This document shows positions 47,201 through 58,940 of a stretch of DNA of 64,000 nt, in pieces. Both the position numbers and the translations under genes were made by a program. How positions within the stretch are numbered: position 1 is the stretch's first letter; the number at the start of each line of letters is the position of its first letter. The notes under the pieces were generated by a model. That model saw nothing but the letters and a program-made list of their open reading frames with translations. It did no database searches and was not told the origin of the DNA. Source of the stretch: Castanea sativa (Eukaryota > Streptophyta > Magnoliopsida > Fagales > Fagaceae); contig NC_134020.1 of assembly GCF_040712315.1 (NCBI RefSeq), positions 45,431,751-45,495,750 of the forward strand, read 5' to 3'.

Positions 47201-50200
47201 CATGCTAATACCTTGGTGTGTATATTTGTAATAGAGAATTATCTTTTGAATTTGGAGAGATGCTATTTAAATAAAGCCTCAACATGCTTTGCTAATAGTG
47301 GCCTTAATGCTTTTTCAGTTCTTCTCAAGTATATTGATACATGCGAAGATGTATATTGATATTTCCAATAGTGTGTATGCCTCTAAGTGTTTTACTTGAT
47401 TGTTTCAGGCTTCTATTCTGTTGCTTAGTCCCTTCTTCTCCAGTCTGATTTTGCAAGTTAATCTTGCACCTCGGGAGTTTGTAACAGGCATGCTGGCTGA
47501 ACACAAAAGCTGCAGTTTGTTCTGCAATACAGTTAAATGAATGAAGAATATTTTTTGTTCATTCAATATCATGAAATAGATTTTTTGGGGCAAAGTCACT
47601 GATTTTGACATTTCTTGGTACAGGATTGGCTATTTTTAGTTGTATGCCAACAACATTATCAAGTGGAGTTGCACTGACACAAGTATTCTACTATTTATCT
47701 CTCTGTAATATAATTCTTTCAGCAAACATTCTGCTATATACCTAATGAGGGTAAACGTGGTGTAAATGTAGCTTGTCGATGGGAACTCTGCTCTTGCTCT
47801 TGCTATGACTGTGATGTCTAATTTATTAGGCATTTTGACAGTAAGTTTGAACTTTACCTCCTACTACTCATTTCTGGCTGACTTGGTACCTTTACTAAAT
47901 TATGCTCTCTGGAGCACATCAAACTTTTTTGTCTTGTTCATTTTATAATTCAAGAAAGCATTATAGGAAGAAGAATGAACAATATGTTTTATCATACATT
48001 GACTTCAAGGTTGTTTTAGCTTCTGTGAACCTCTAATATGGTTTATTGTATTGTTATAAATAGATAAATTGCAGTTTGGTAAGGAAGGACTTGGCTAAGT
48101 TTTCACCATTGTTATACACAAATAATTTATATGTTGATTACTGAATAGATAGTAACACTTAAGGTTTATATACAAATGTCTCAAATGACATTCCATTCAC
48201 AAATCTTTTTATTGTTTACTTCTGTGGAAAGGGTCAAATTGCAGATGTCAAGTGCAATGCATTTGTTGGAAGTTGGTTTCTAGGGCAAAACAGAAATGTG
48301 GTGTGCGTTTGATCCTTAGCTAGTTGTCTAGTGTTTTCATCCAGACATTAGGTTAGGATTTCACTTGCTCCTCTCTTTTTGTATGCTAAAACTTTTCCTT
48401 AAGTTGGTGATATAGGTTACAAGAGAGGATTTTTATCTTGTGTGTCCTAGAATACTATGTTTACAAATTGTTGATCTTGTTGATAATAGTCAGAACTTGT
48501 CCCTGGTTCCAATTTTATAGGATTTCATTGTTTATTTCTTCGGAACATAAGGTCTCATAAAAAAATTTGCTCTATTTGATGTTTGTTTGATTAATATACA
48601 CTTATACCTCTTATTGCTGTTAACAGATTGTTCTTACTACTCTTGGCATTGATATATGTTATGCTGAGGAGAAAGTATTTTGGACTATACTTTCTTTTCT
48701 TTTTCAGTTTTCAGTTTTATTCTATTTTATTTTGCTTTTGTTGTAGGCTTGATTTGTATAATGGTAGGCTGGGAGTGATTTGTGAGCTTCTTAAGCTTTG
48801 AAGGTGGAGATGGTTGAAGAATGAGGTTTTGGGATGACAAATGGTGTGGGCATCAACGCAGTGGATAAGGATCTGTAGGTTTATTCATACTTGGAGACTT
48901 TGGTTGGAGGAGAAATGAGATCTTGGAATATTAGATTTGTGTTACATTTGAATGATTAGGAATTGTAATTAGCATATTCAATCTATTATATACTTTTTTT
49001 TTCCCCAATATATTGAGTGGTAAGGGCTATGTTGAGGTAGTGGAAGTTTTTAGACTGATTTGTTGTGACTTTAGTTAATTATATTGACTTTATGTAAAAT
49101 ACAAGTAGAAAAATAGAAAAAATATTCACACAAGCGACACAAGATTTACATGGTTTGACCTTAGGCCTACGTCAACTAGTGGCATCACCGATAAAATTTC
49201 ACTAGAAAAATTAGGATTACAATGGTGGTACAAAGGCACTCTCACACAACCCAAACCCCAAATACACCCAAAGAGCTCTCTCACAAAAGCAAATGGCAAG
49301 AATAATCTTCTTAGCTGCCATGGCCAGAACCCTTTCTTGTTCAAATTAACAAAAGGTTGGATGTGTATATATATATATATAAAAGAATAAGGTCAGCTCA
49401 GTTTACATAATCAGTTTTGCGGTATTCTTAATACCACTTGAATTGGACTACATAGCTCACCGGCTTTCTATAGGCTGTGCTATAGGGCAAAACTAAGGTG
49501 CATCTGTGCACCTAAAACAAGCCACATTAACAGGCTTTAATTGTATAAAGGAGAGATTAAATAATAATGGGAAATTGGATGTTTGATCCTATTATGAGGT
49601 ATTGTAAGGGCCAAGCTATGTGATCATTCCTTGGAAGAGTATTTGGTTTAACGAAGTTCCAAGCAGGTGGCATTCTTTGTATGGAAAACAAGGTGGGGTT
49701 AAATTTTTTACTTTTGAAAATATAATTAGAAGAGGCATATTCCTGGTGGACAGGTGTTGTATGAGCAAATGTAGAGGTGAACTGTGGATCATTTGCTAAT
49801 ACATTGTCTAGTTGTTTGAGAGTTATGTTCTTTTGTATATTCATTCTTCAGGGTGTGTTGGGTGACGCTGAAGGGAGTAATAGATATGTTTTTTGGTTAA
49901 ATCATTGGTTTGGCAAATATGGGAGTTCTTTGGTTTGGAATATGGTTCCTTTAGTTCTAATGTGGATAATATAGGGGGAGAGGAGCAATCATACATTCAA
50001 AAATGTGCAGATCTCTATTATTGATTTGAAATCCTCATTCTTGAGATATTTTAGTGATCTCGCACTCTAGGGTAGTAATCTGAATTCACTTGTTGAGTTC
50101 ATAGTTTCTTTGTCTTTTTTGTTAGGATTTTTAGTGTTGGCTAATTCCATGATAAATTTGGGTTTTGTACTTTGTAATATGTACGGGTGTCATAAGGGCT

Positions 50201-53200
50201 AAAGGCTGAACTTCTGGTCACTGTGCAAGACTAAAGACCTCAGTCAAGTGAGATCCAAAGCTTGCGAGAATGATGATTCAGACAAAAGCTCTCAGTTGAC
50301 TGAGACCCTATTAATGACATTCCAAGTTTTACTTTCAAGGCTGTGTTTGTAGCCACCTCAAGCCCAAACCCTACTTATATTTAAAACTTATTTCAATCGT
50401 AATTGTGAGAGAAGGAAGATGGCCACAAAATAAGAGAAACCCGAGAGAGAGCTATTCGTATTCCATCCTCTCCCATTGAATATCCTTGATTGGTTAAGTA
50501 TTCCAAGCACAAAGATCATCATACTTATGTTGGACTTGCTTTTACAATTAGGGGATCGACTTGTGGGGAGCTGAGGTACTTAGTCTGACTACCTGTACGA
50601 GAAGTCGTGTGAGTAACACGTGTACTGCAACAACCATCAATAGTGGACTTGTTGAGTTAGGCTTGGCCGTGGAGTTTGGGATTTCACTTCATGTACATAC
50701 ACTTGTGTTTGTGTGGGTGTGTTGGTTACTGCATTGAATATGTTTATCTATGCAAACCTTTGCTTGAATATTGAATAATTAACTGCCTGGCTAATAATTG
50801 AATTAATCCATTGAAATTGGTGGTTAAGCCATGTAGGGGTCCAAACAACATTTCTTATTTTCAAATGTAAATCTTGTTACCTGCACTTCTTTTGGAGATT
50901 TTGTATAAATCCTTTTTTTTTCCTAAATGGTTTATGCATACATGTTGTTACGCAAAGTTTCTTCCTTCTCGCTAACTATTTTCTATATCAGGAAAAAAAA
51001 AATGTTTTGTACCATTGGACCTTTTCTTACCTCTGGAATTTCACTATTAAGAGAAGCTTTGTCATCTTTCTGTGTTTTTATTCAAGCACCATTAAAGTCT
51101 ATGATCAGTCACACTATTTATCCTTCTAAACAACATATTAAGCTTCTAAGAATTCATTGCTAATGTAATGGAATGATTGCCACGATACAATAGAAGTTTA
51201 CTAAAACGGTTATCTGTTCCATGTTTTTTTTCCCTAATTTAATGTTGTGATGATGTTATTCCTCTAAGCATCATCTTGTTACCCATATCTGAATCAAACT
51301 TTGTTATGTTGACTTATACAAATGCTTCAGCAGCTGATACTTTTCTCCTGACCTTTGCTATTATACATTCATTGTTTTCTCTGCAAGAAACTTGAATTTG
51401 TTCTTAGATGACTGCATGTGGAATCTGCTTTCACATGCAGACATCTATAGGAATTGTTTAATCAGATAAGCATGAGTGTCTATTCATAACATTGTTGAGT
51501 ATCATTTTCATGGAATACCTTTTTTCTTAATGCCATTTCCGTGGAATACTATGCTAATGGTTTGTCTGGCAATACAGGTGCCATTTTGGATCTCAAAGTT
51601 TTTTGCTGATGATTTTGGTGTACCCATTCCAACAAGGGAGCTGTTTTGGAGTCTTATTTTGACACTGCTCATCCCTTTAATCTTGGGAAAGGTTCCTTCC
51701 AGTGCCTTTAGTTCTAGCTATTGTACTGAAGTTAGCCTAATTTTGGGGAAGTATCTCAATACCTCCTATTTTATATTTTTTAGTGAGGCAGAAATAATAA
51801 AGTTTGGGTGTAGCAGAAAAACTAGTAACTACTTATTTCCTAATTGATAAAAGCCCAAGCTAACAGTCATTCACAACCTCCCCTTAAGTTTTTGACCTGA
51901 TGTTCAATGCTGCTTATTTTGAAAAGTGGTACAGTGTGGAGTTCATTTAGCTGAATTGGAAGAGTTGATTGTCAATAGCTATATCCAGATCTAATGTTGT
52001 TTATATTTTGGCCAAGAGAACGGGATTAGCAGACTATCACACTATCTCTATAAGTATGACCAGTTCTTCTGTTAAATACCAACTAATGGTACAAGAACAT
52101 TGAATTAACAGTTTCCAATATATTTTTGTTTCTGGATGTACTTGTCTCTAATTCTGTTTTCTGGTTCCACTGTGATGAAGCATTCTAGATTGTTGCTAAA
52201 GCTTCATTGTCATTAAGAATCACATTTAGGGCAACCCATACTGGAATGTTTGGGATTCATTGAGTTGGTCAAACATTTTAGTCCCTATTCTACTTGATTC
52301 TGAGTAACATATTTTAGATAAGCAAACTGTCCACTTAAATATTAGCTTACAGAAAGGCTAATTATTTTCAGATTTTTTCACTTGTTGATTAGATTTAGAA
52401 GCTCCATTGAATGAGGTAGATTTGCATGTTAGCTTTACCCACTGTTGAGTAAAGACTTTACTCACAGTTGAGTAAAGACTTTACTAGTGGTGAGTCAAGG
52501 TGATTTTGCATGTTGGTTGCTCTCATAGTTTTGCAAGACTCCCATGTTTGCACCACCCACAATTGAGTAAAGGGACTCTATACATAAGCTTTAGACTTAA
52601 TGGTAATGTGTGGCTCTTGAATTTTTAAGAAAATGCTTCCGTTCAACAAGGAGATATGGCTTGGTAGAAGGACTACACATGACAGGGAGATTTGTTGGAA
52701 TATTAGCGTGTGAGTGGTGTGGTTAGTTAATTAGTTAAGTCCGACATTGGATAGTATTATAAGAATGAGTGGTTAATATGATATAATTGTGCTCAAACCC
52801 AAAGGTTTAACCTTTTGGGCTAAGTGGTGTCCCAACATGTTATATGAAATCCTCACAAATAGACTTCTTCAAAGTGTTAATATTTAACTCTCACATACGC
52901 AAGATCCCAACACCAATATTGCTGAAAATATTCATTATTTGAAAGCCACCCAACTTACTACTTATAGATACCTGCCCATAATTTAAAACCATGATCTGTT
53001 TCGTCAGCTCAAATCTCTTGGTAAGGAATAAAATAATAGAATGCCCCATATCTGAAGGAAGTGTCTAGAGTCCAAATACTTTCTTCTTTAATTTGATTCT
53101 CTATCAGGACTGATATACAATCAGCAAAAAATGCTGAATTGTATATCATCTATATCAAAAATCAAAAACAATTTATGTCCTACTTGTGTGTACTATGTCT

Positions 53201-56200
53201 TTCTCTTTACAAATACTATTCTTCCCTCCAGAATTTCTCACTTTTCTATTCCTGGATTATGTTATTGTTAAAAATGTTCTAGGAAATATCAGGTAGATGT
53301 TTCGACTTCACCATTTTTACCATGTGCCTTATCTTTCCACATTTTTCTGGATTTTTATGTACTTTTTCATTGACAGGTAGTACGGAATATGTTGAAAGGT
53401 AATAGTTCTATTTTTTCCCCCTCTTTTTGACATTTGTTTTCTCTTCTGTGTACAGAAAGATGCCAAATTGTCTCCTTACATCTAAAAATTATGTATATGA
53501 TGCTCTTAAACTAAGAGGATCATCTATTATCCTCCTTGGTGTAATGGAGTAATCATCTGCTCTGTTTAATTTGAACTTGAGTATCACCTTTAACAGTAAT
53601 CCATTTTAATGCTTTTTCATACTGTGGTTGTTTAAAATATGAGTTATGTCAAATGAGAATCCCACTTTGGATACATTCAAGATATGACATGATATGACTT
53701 TGATTAGCAGATATATGTTGATTTATATTGAACATAAATATTATATGATTCTCATTATTATTAATTTTATTATCTTTTCTTAAATATCTTTAATTATCAT
53801 ACAGTTTTCCCACATAGGTATCTTATTATGATTAGTTTATAGGTCTGGCAACATACATTGATCAGAATCAGAGGTTTTTCTCAATCCTAAGTTCAATCCT
53901 TCTTAGTCTTGTAAGTATTTGATCTTCTTCTCAACATGGAATAATGGGGCTTTTCTAAGTTTTATGGCCATAAATAAAATATTGATTATACTTTTATTAT
54001 TTATTTTGAAAAGTTATCTTTTTTTTATTTCACCCCTCATTTTGAAATGTTAATTTAAATTGATAGCAGCTTCTTAAATGATAGTAGCTTTTAGTATATT
54101 CTGGAAAAAATATAATTCCAATTGGTCAGAAGTTTAAATGCGGGTGGAAACAGTAATTAAAAATTGTGGAAGAAGTTGACAAGATGAAGGGGAATGGCTT
54201 CAAGGCATATCAATTTAAACGCTTACTGCAAGATAATATTAGTTTGTACCAATTCTCGAAGTTAGTGTCTTTATTCTACTGAATTGGGGTCCACTGAGGT
54301 ATGACTTGCGAGGAAATCTGCATCCATGACACAATGAAGCATAGTCTTAAGGTTATGTTTCTTTTGTTATGCACTAACAGTAGTGTATACCTCTGAGGAA
54401 ACAGATCTGCTCAATATAGCAATTTTCCTGATCTTCAGGTGAATGATATACCACTAATGTTAGAAAGAAAAATATTACAGAAAGTTTTGTGACGATTGGA
54501 AGAAGTTAATAAGAAGAAATTGGCTTTGATGTCTTTAAGAGTTCAATGACTTTAAAACGTTAAATTTGGGGTTTCGTTATGCCAAGAGCTTTGTAGCTCA
54601 GCACCTCCTGGTGTTTCAAACGGAAATGACTAGCGTTAAAATTCCCCCCCCCCCCCCCCCTCTCCCTAGTGTTTCAAACGGAAATGACCAGCGTTCAAAT
54701 CTTCCCCCCTCCCCCCCGAAACAGGGTTGTTTGTGAAGACTTTATCCTACCACTGCACCTTGAATTGTTTATTTGCTCACCTGCTTCTATTTGGTATTTA
54801 TTACTGGTGATTTTTTCTTTTGGAAGCTATTCTGTATATTTTTTTGGAATTTTATTTTTTATTAATAATTTTTTTTCTTGTTCTAGACACCATGGATGCA
54901 AGTAAGTAAATCAAGACCCTTGCTTTTAATGGTTAAGCCGCAAGTATTTATCCAGGCCATTGGGATGGGAATGTGAGTTCTCCATAAATCATTTAGTCAT
55001 TCTTTTTGTGCTCTCTGTTTAGTTCTATTTCTATCTTGCTTTCAAAAAAGTAATTGGGGGATGTTTTGGACAAAAAGCTTACAATTTTAGTCTGTGTGAT
55101 ATATTTCCTTGATTTTTACTCCACGCTTAAGCCTTAAAGATGTTTAATTTTGGCACCTTAAAAGAAAGGTACCACAGTAGCCTCCCTTTTTTTTTGGCAT
55201 TTTTTCATTTTTACCTTTCTCTGTCGCAGTTTTCTGTTTAGTTCTTTTTAGTTAACAAAATTACAGGGGGAAAAAATTTACATTTGACAGAGATTATTAA
55301 TTTCGTTTGTTTGCAGACTTGTGCATCTCACCTTACTGGGTTTTAACATCGTTGCAATAAAGAGCATGTCATCTGGCTTTTGTGGTAGTAAATCGGTTTT
55401 TTCTAAGAAAGAGAATTTCCGTGCTCTCTTAATAGTGTGTAGCCAGGTTAGTATAGTAGACTAGTAGCCTTGAATGGTGTCATAAATATAGCTAAATATG
55501 TTTGTCTATATCGTTAGATACTAACCAATTGGCTTCATCATGCAATCAATTTGCTGAAACTTTCGAAAACTAGAACTCAGTTATGCTTATGCAAGGCTGA
55601 TCAATATTGACATTTCCTGTTTAACCTTCCTACATATGAGGCTCTGATCCCATCTATAATACCTTAAATGTTTTTGCTTGAATGAATTGGCATCAAACCT
55701 CTTTACACTTCATTTTGGATGCACAGAAAATGAAAATTTCCAAAGCAAAAAGGAGAGAAAAATAAATAAATCTGTAATTTTAATGCCTACCATGGTGGAT
55801 TGGTTGTTCCTTACTTTTTTGGACGGTTACTGTAAAATGAATTTCTATCCGTCATACTTCTGTTAACAATGTATTGTTTGTAATGTATTTTTTTTTATTA
55901 AAAAAAATCCTTAATTGGACGTTAGTTGTTAAATTTTACCTCATTTTGCAGAAAGCTCTACTTATCGTTGTCGCTGTAGTGGAGCAGCTCGGTGGTGCAC
56001 TCGGTGAATCAGGGCTGCTAGTTCTTCCTTGTGTTGCGGCACATATTAACCAGGTTTTCCTCATCTGACCCTTTTTCTTATTACATTTTTCTTTTTCCTT
56101 GGTTTAAGGGCAAGTCTTTGCAGAACACTTTCGGCTTACACTAAATTATTGGTGCAGGTCATCATTGATTCATTACTAGTTAACTTTTGGCTTCAGAAGG

Positions 56201-56232
56201 ATCAGTCATACAGCAAAAAATTTGAAGCATGA
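44207..56232 (+). CDS. BASS4: probable sodium/metabolite cotransporter BASS4, chloroplastic
   Basis: This is a multi-pass inner-envelope transporter of the bile acid:sodium symporter family. Relatives BASS2 and BASS6 move pyruvate and glycolate; the BASS4 substrate is not known to me. Exons: 44207-44386, 45301-45406, 46146-46253, 46336-46403, 47409-47487, 47624-47682, 47772-47840, 51578-51691, 53377-53398, 53843-53910, 54887-54972, 55317-55446, 55952-56053, 56158-56232. Phases all agree, giving 421 aa against 436 as I recall for Arabidopsis (At3g56160). Recognisable blocks include NFLPIALISGVVLGFANPTL, TPWMQVSKSRPLLL, AVVEQLGGALGESGLLVLPC and VAAHINQVIIDSLLVNFWL. Exon 1 (60 aa, basic and Ser/Thr-containing, almost no acidic residues) behaves as a transit peptide. 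It was chosen by position, phase and donor, so it is the least certain exon. Intron 5 uses a GC donor, exon 9 is 22 nt, and intron 7 is 3.7 kb with repeats. AATAAA at 56391-56396 is a likely poly(A) signal. Confidence 0.92.
45927..46035 (+). mobile_element. tRNA-derived SINE in BASS4 intron 2
   Basis: A perfect pol III B box, GGTTCGAACCC (45983-45993), lies about 45 bp after an A-box-like sequence, ACTCTAGTGG. A short A-rich tail follows. Promoter spacing and size fit a short interspersed element on the plus strand. I could not define target duplications. Confidence 0.6.
46595..46790 (-). mobile_element. LTR-like repeat in BASS4 intron 4
   Basis: Read on the minus strand, this stretch contains TGTGTTGAGTCCCACATC and a repeated GTGTGTTG motif. 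These resemble short plant TRIM or LTR sequences such as the element at 32747. There is no ORF and the ends are not defined, so the call is tentative. Confidence 0.35.
46916..46996 (+). mobile_element. SINE-like fragment in BASS4 intron 4
   Basis: An A-box-like GTGGCTTAGCC (46930-46940) is followed about 35 bp later by the B-box-like GGTTCAAAGCT (46973-46983). The spacing fits a tRNA-derived SINE head. Its 3' limit is unclear. Confidence 0.45.
47841..51577. other. BASS4 intron 7, repeat-rich
   Basis: This is the largest intron of the gene (3737 bp). It contains AT-rich sequence, retroelement-like DNA at about 49110-49380 (a pattern also typical of LTR leader regions), a LINE 3' remnant at about 49850-50130 and an anonymous moderately GC-rich insertion at about 50170-50850. 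No intact ORF belongs to a host gene. Confidence 0.55.
49850..50130 (+). mobile_element. LINE 3'-end remnant (zf-RVT region)
   Basis: In one frame the translation reads SLVWNMVPLVLMWII, a stop, GERSNHTFKNV, then IIDLKSSFLRYFSDLAL before another stop. This matches the usual pattern at the C-terminus of plant non-LTR reverse transcriptase proteins (W-x-P-x2-LMW, ERN-x-F, LK-x-SF). It is a decayed 3' end of a LINE in the sense orientation of BASS4. Confidence 0.6.
52693..52912 (+). mobile_element. LTR related to the 32747 TRIM, in BASS4 intron 8
   Basis: The segment starts TGTTGG, ends CCCAACA and is preceded by the purine tract GACAGGGAGATT. Internal matches to the LTRs at 32747-33826 include the ACATTG motif, AGAATGAGTGGTTAATAT and the TTTTGGGCTAA block. 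It is a diverged member of the same family, either a solo LTR or the 3' end of a truncated copy. Confidence 0.65.
54581..54720 (+). mobile_element. SINE-like unit with internal duplication and poly-C
   Basis: An A-box-like TGTAGCTCAGCACC (54592-54605) is followed by B-box-like GCGTTAAAATTCC or GCGTTCAAATCTT. The second half, GTGTTTCAAACGGAAATGAC onward, occurs twice in tandem (54611 and 54669, period 58). The copies are separated by a 17-base C run (54644-54660). It lies in BASS4 intron 10. Confidence 0.5.
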
Positions 56233-56569
56233 CCATTCTCAGTTGAGGAGCATCTTCAGTATCTACTGTAAATTTGTTGTGCCTGTCAGCATTCCACCTC
56301 ATATTACTTATTTTAAAGAGTGTAAAATTGCTGCACAAGTAATATATAACTGTGCTAATTTCTCTAGGCTATGGCCTTTGATTTTGTTAGCAATAAATAT
56401 GTTAGGACTGCTTGAATTATCTTATAAATCTTTAACAAACTAATCCTTAGTTGCTTCAATGACTCCAAATTAGTCATCACAAAGTAATTATTTTATTTTT
56501 TAGCTTTCTTCGAAGACAATGTGTAAAGGTTACTAACCACAGAAAAACAGTCCATATAAAAGGTTGTAC

Positions 56570-56642
56570 CTAATGCACGAGGCTCCCACTTTGCAGGGTT
56601 TGAGAGAGGTTATTGGTAAGTAGTCTTACCCCCCCCCCCCCC
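56570..56642 (+). mobile_element. SINE-like sequence ending in poly-C downstream of BASS4
   Basis: The string GCACGAGGCTCCCACTTTGC, then GGGTTTGAGAGAGGTTATTG and TAGTCTTACCCCC, resembles a repeat segment common in plant genomes (GGGTCTGGGGAGGG ... GCCTTACCCC) from tRNA-derived SINEs. It ends in 14 C residues (56629-56642), four bases before the MULE 4 target duplication. Recognised from memory only. Confidence 0.4.
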
Positions 56643-56975
56643 TCTTTGTTTTCTGGGATAATTACAGATTATCCACTTGTGGTTTAGCCCGAATTTAACT
56701 TACCCGCCCATCGTTTCATTTTTGACACTTTACCCACACGTGGTTCATTCCGTTTATGCTACGTTACCCATCTCTAATTTTTTTGTTACTCTAACAAGTT
56801 TCATCAAAAAATCAAACAAGAAATCAGATCAAACACTCCTCTCCCACGCACTCTCTCACGCTTGCTCACCCACCTGAGATTTTAGATGCTACAATGGCAC
56901 CCACTTGATTTATTAGTCCAAGAATCACCATTAAAGGCAAGAATCACTTACTACTCTTTCCATTACTTCTTATTA

Positions 56976-56977
<2 letters not shown>

Positions 56978-57014
<37 letters not shown>
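56978..57014. repeat. (TC)n microsatellite inside MULE 4
   Basis: About 18 TC units within the transposon interior. Confidence 0.9.
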
Positions 57015-57017
<3 letters not shown>

Positions 57018-58184
57018 TCCCACACTTTGGTTTAGATAGGCAGTAGCTTTGGGTCATGGTTGCGACAATGGAGGAGCCAAGGGTGGCTATATGGGTTTGG
57101 GTTTTGATTTGTGGAGGAGGAGTATGACTGATTTGGGTTTGGGTTTTGAGGAGCGTGACGTGTAGGATGCGATTTGGGTTTTGGTGGTGGTCGATTTGAG
57201 ATTTTGGGTTGTTACAGTGGATGTGGCTTGGTTGCGGTGTCATTGTGGGTGTGGTGGATCATCGGTGTTGCTAGTGGTGGCTCCATTCCTTTGCTCAAAC
57301 CCAAATCTATGACCCTTCCCTCATCATTTGGGTCGAGCTTCTCACCTCCCACGGCGCCCACGTCTTCCTCTCACCTCCCATGGCGCCCACGACTTCCTCT
57401 ACCGCTGCATCTTCTTTGCCCACCGGCACCTCTACCTCCCAATGCAATCTCACTCTTATAATATATGTATTGAAGGGTAAATTGAAATTTGATGGTTGGA
57501 TTTTTCCACTATTTACAAAGATTTCAATGATATGTTGGATGGATGGACGAAAGAGAGAGAAGGGGAAGACAGAGAGAGAATGAGATCTGTGGAATGGTTG
57601 ATTTGCGTTTAATTTTTCTAGGTTTAAGAAGTCCCTGAAATATATGTTTGGATTTGAAATTGGGGTTTCAAATATATGCCTGAGTTTGAATTCATTTGTT
57701 CTTAAGTTCCATTAAAGTTCTTTAAGTTTTTTTCTTTTTTTCTTTTTCTTCCAACAAAGAAGTTGGAACTGTGATTTTTCTCTCTTTGCATGTTAATTTT
57801 CAATGTGTTGCTAGCAATTTGTGACTCTTTTTTGTGGGCTTAATTTTGAAGTCAATCTAATATAAAACGTGGGATCAAATATTGTGCTATATTTTTCTTC
57901 TTCTTCTTTGTTTATTTGATTTAGGGATTGGGTTTCTTTTGATTGTTGGGATTTGAAAAATGGGATTTGAGGCATGGTTACTGATGGATTCGCGGGTTTG
58001 GATGTGTGTGGGTGTGTTGATGTTTGTATTTTGACTTGGGTTTTGGGGTTGTATTTTGATAGATCTATGGTTTGTACTTTGATGGTATTGCTTGATTTGA
58101 TTTGTATTAGTTTTCTGGGTGTATATTCTTAATGTTTGTGAATTGTGAGAAACTAATACCATATTTTAATCTTGTTTTTTTTTT

Positions 58185-58550
58185 GGTAAACTACATATTT
58201 AGTCCCTAGCCTTTACACTATATTTCAATTTGGTCCTTAACCTTTCAATTGTGTCAATTTGGTCCTTAACCTTTTAATGTCGTGTCAATTTAGTCTTTGC
58301 CATTATATATTAAATGAAAATTGTTTACATAGCAAATAGCCAAAATAAAATTTTAGTTTATTATCACATCAACAGAAGCTAATTTTTTATTTTGGCAATT
58401 AGACATGTTATTAATTTTCATCCAAAAGATAACTGTAAAGATTAAATTGACACGATAAAGAAAGGTTATGGACCAAATTGACACAATTAAAAGGTTATGG
58501 ATCAAATTGAAATATGGTGTATAGAATAGGGACCAAATATATAGTTTACC
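58185..58550. mobile_element. inverted-repeat MITE nested in MULE 4
   Basis: The left arm starts GGTAAACTACATATTTAGTC and the inverted right arm starts GGTAAACTATATATTTGGTC. Similarity continues over at least 80 bp through two TTTGGTCC modules. Poly-T DNA on both sides (10 bases, matching at 9) may be the target duplication. The roughly 366-bp length and lack of ORF fit a MITE, probably also Mutator-type. Confidence 0.75.
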
Positions 58551-58843
58551 CTTTTTTTTTCTTGTTTTGGGAGGAGAGAGACATAAAATGGGTGTAAAAA
58601 GACTTATTTACCCCTCTTTTTAAACAAAGGTGGGTAACAAAGACTAAACAGAAATAATCTCAAGTAGGTAAAGTATCAAAAATGAAACCATGGGTAAGTA
58701 AGTTAAATTCAGATCAAACCACAGGTGGATAATCTATAATTATCCCTTGTTTTTTAAAAGAGATAAACTTGGACGTGAACCCTCAACTTGTTGCTTTTGG
58801 TGGATGACACTTGCTATCGCACCAAGACACGACCTCTTATGCT

Positions 58844-58940
58844 TGTTATGGTTGGTAGATACAAAGTACTTCTGATGCTCAATAATCTAATAAACTGTTA
58901 TGGTTGGTAGATACAAAGTACTTCTGATGCTCAATAATCT
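58844..58940. repeat. 45-bp duplication with 7-bp spacer
   Basis: Identical copies at 58844-58888 and 58896-58940 start TGTTATGGTTGGTAGATACA. Perfect identity indicates a recent event, or an assembly artefact. Confidence 0.9.

Larger units (their letters stand above)
56646..58755. mobile_element. MULE 4 with nested MITE
   Basis: The element body is 56655-58746. The ends are GGGATAATTACAGATTATCC and, inverted on the right, GGGATAATTATAGATTATCC. The arms extend about 120 bp. The flanks TTGTTTTCT (56646-56654) and TTGTTTTTT (58747-58755) match at 8 of 9 bases, as expected for a Mutator target duplication. The terminal sequence is a different family from MULE 1-3. The interior includes a (TC)n run (56978-57014), a G/T-rich block (about 57020-57280), Ser/Pro-coding-like sequence at about 57280-57450 and a nested inverted-repeat element (58185-58550). 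No transposase. Confidence 0.82.
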
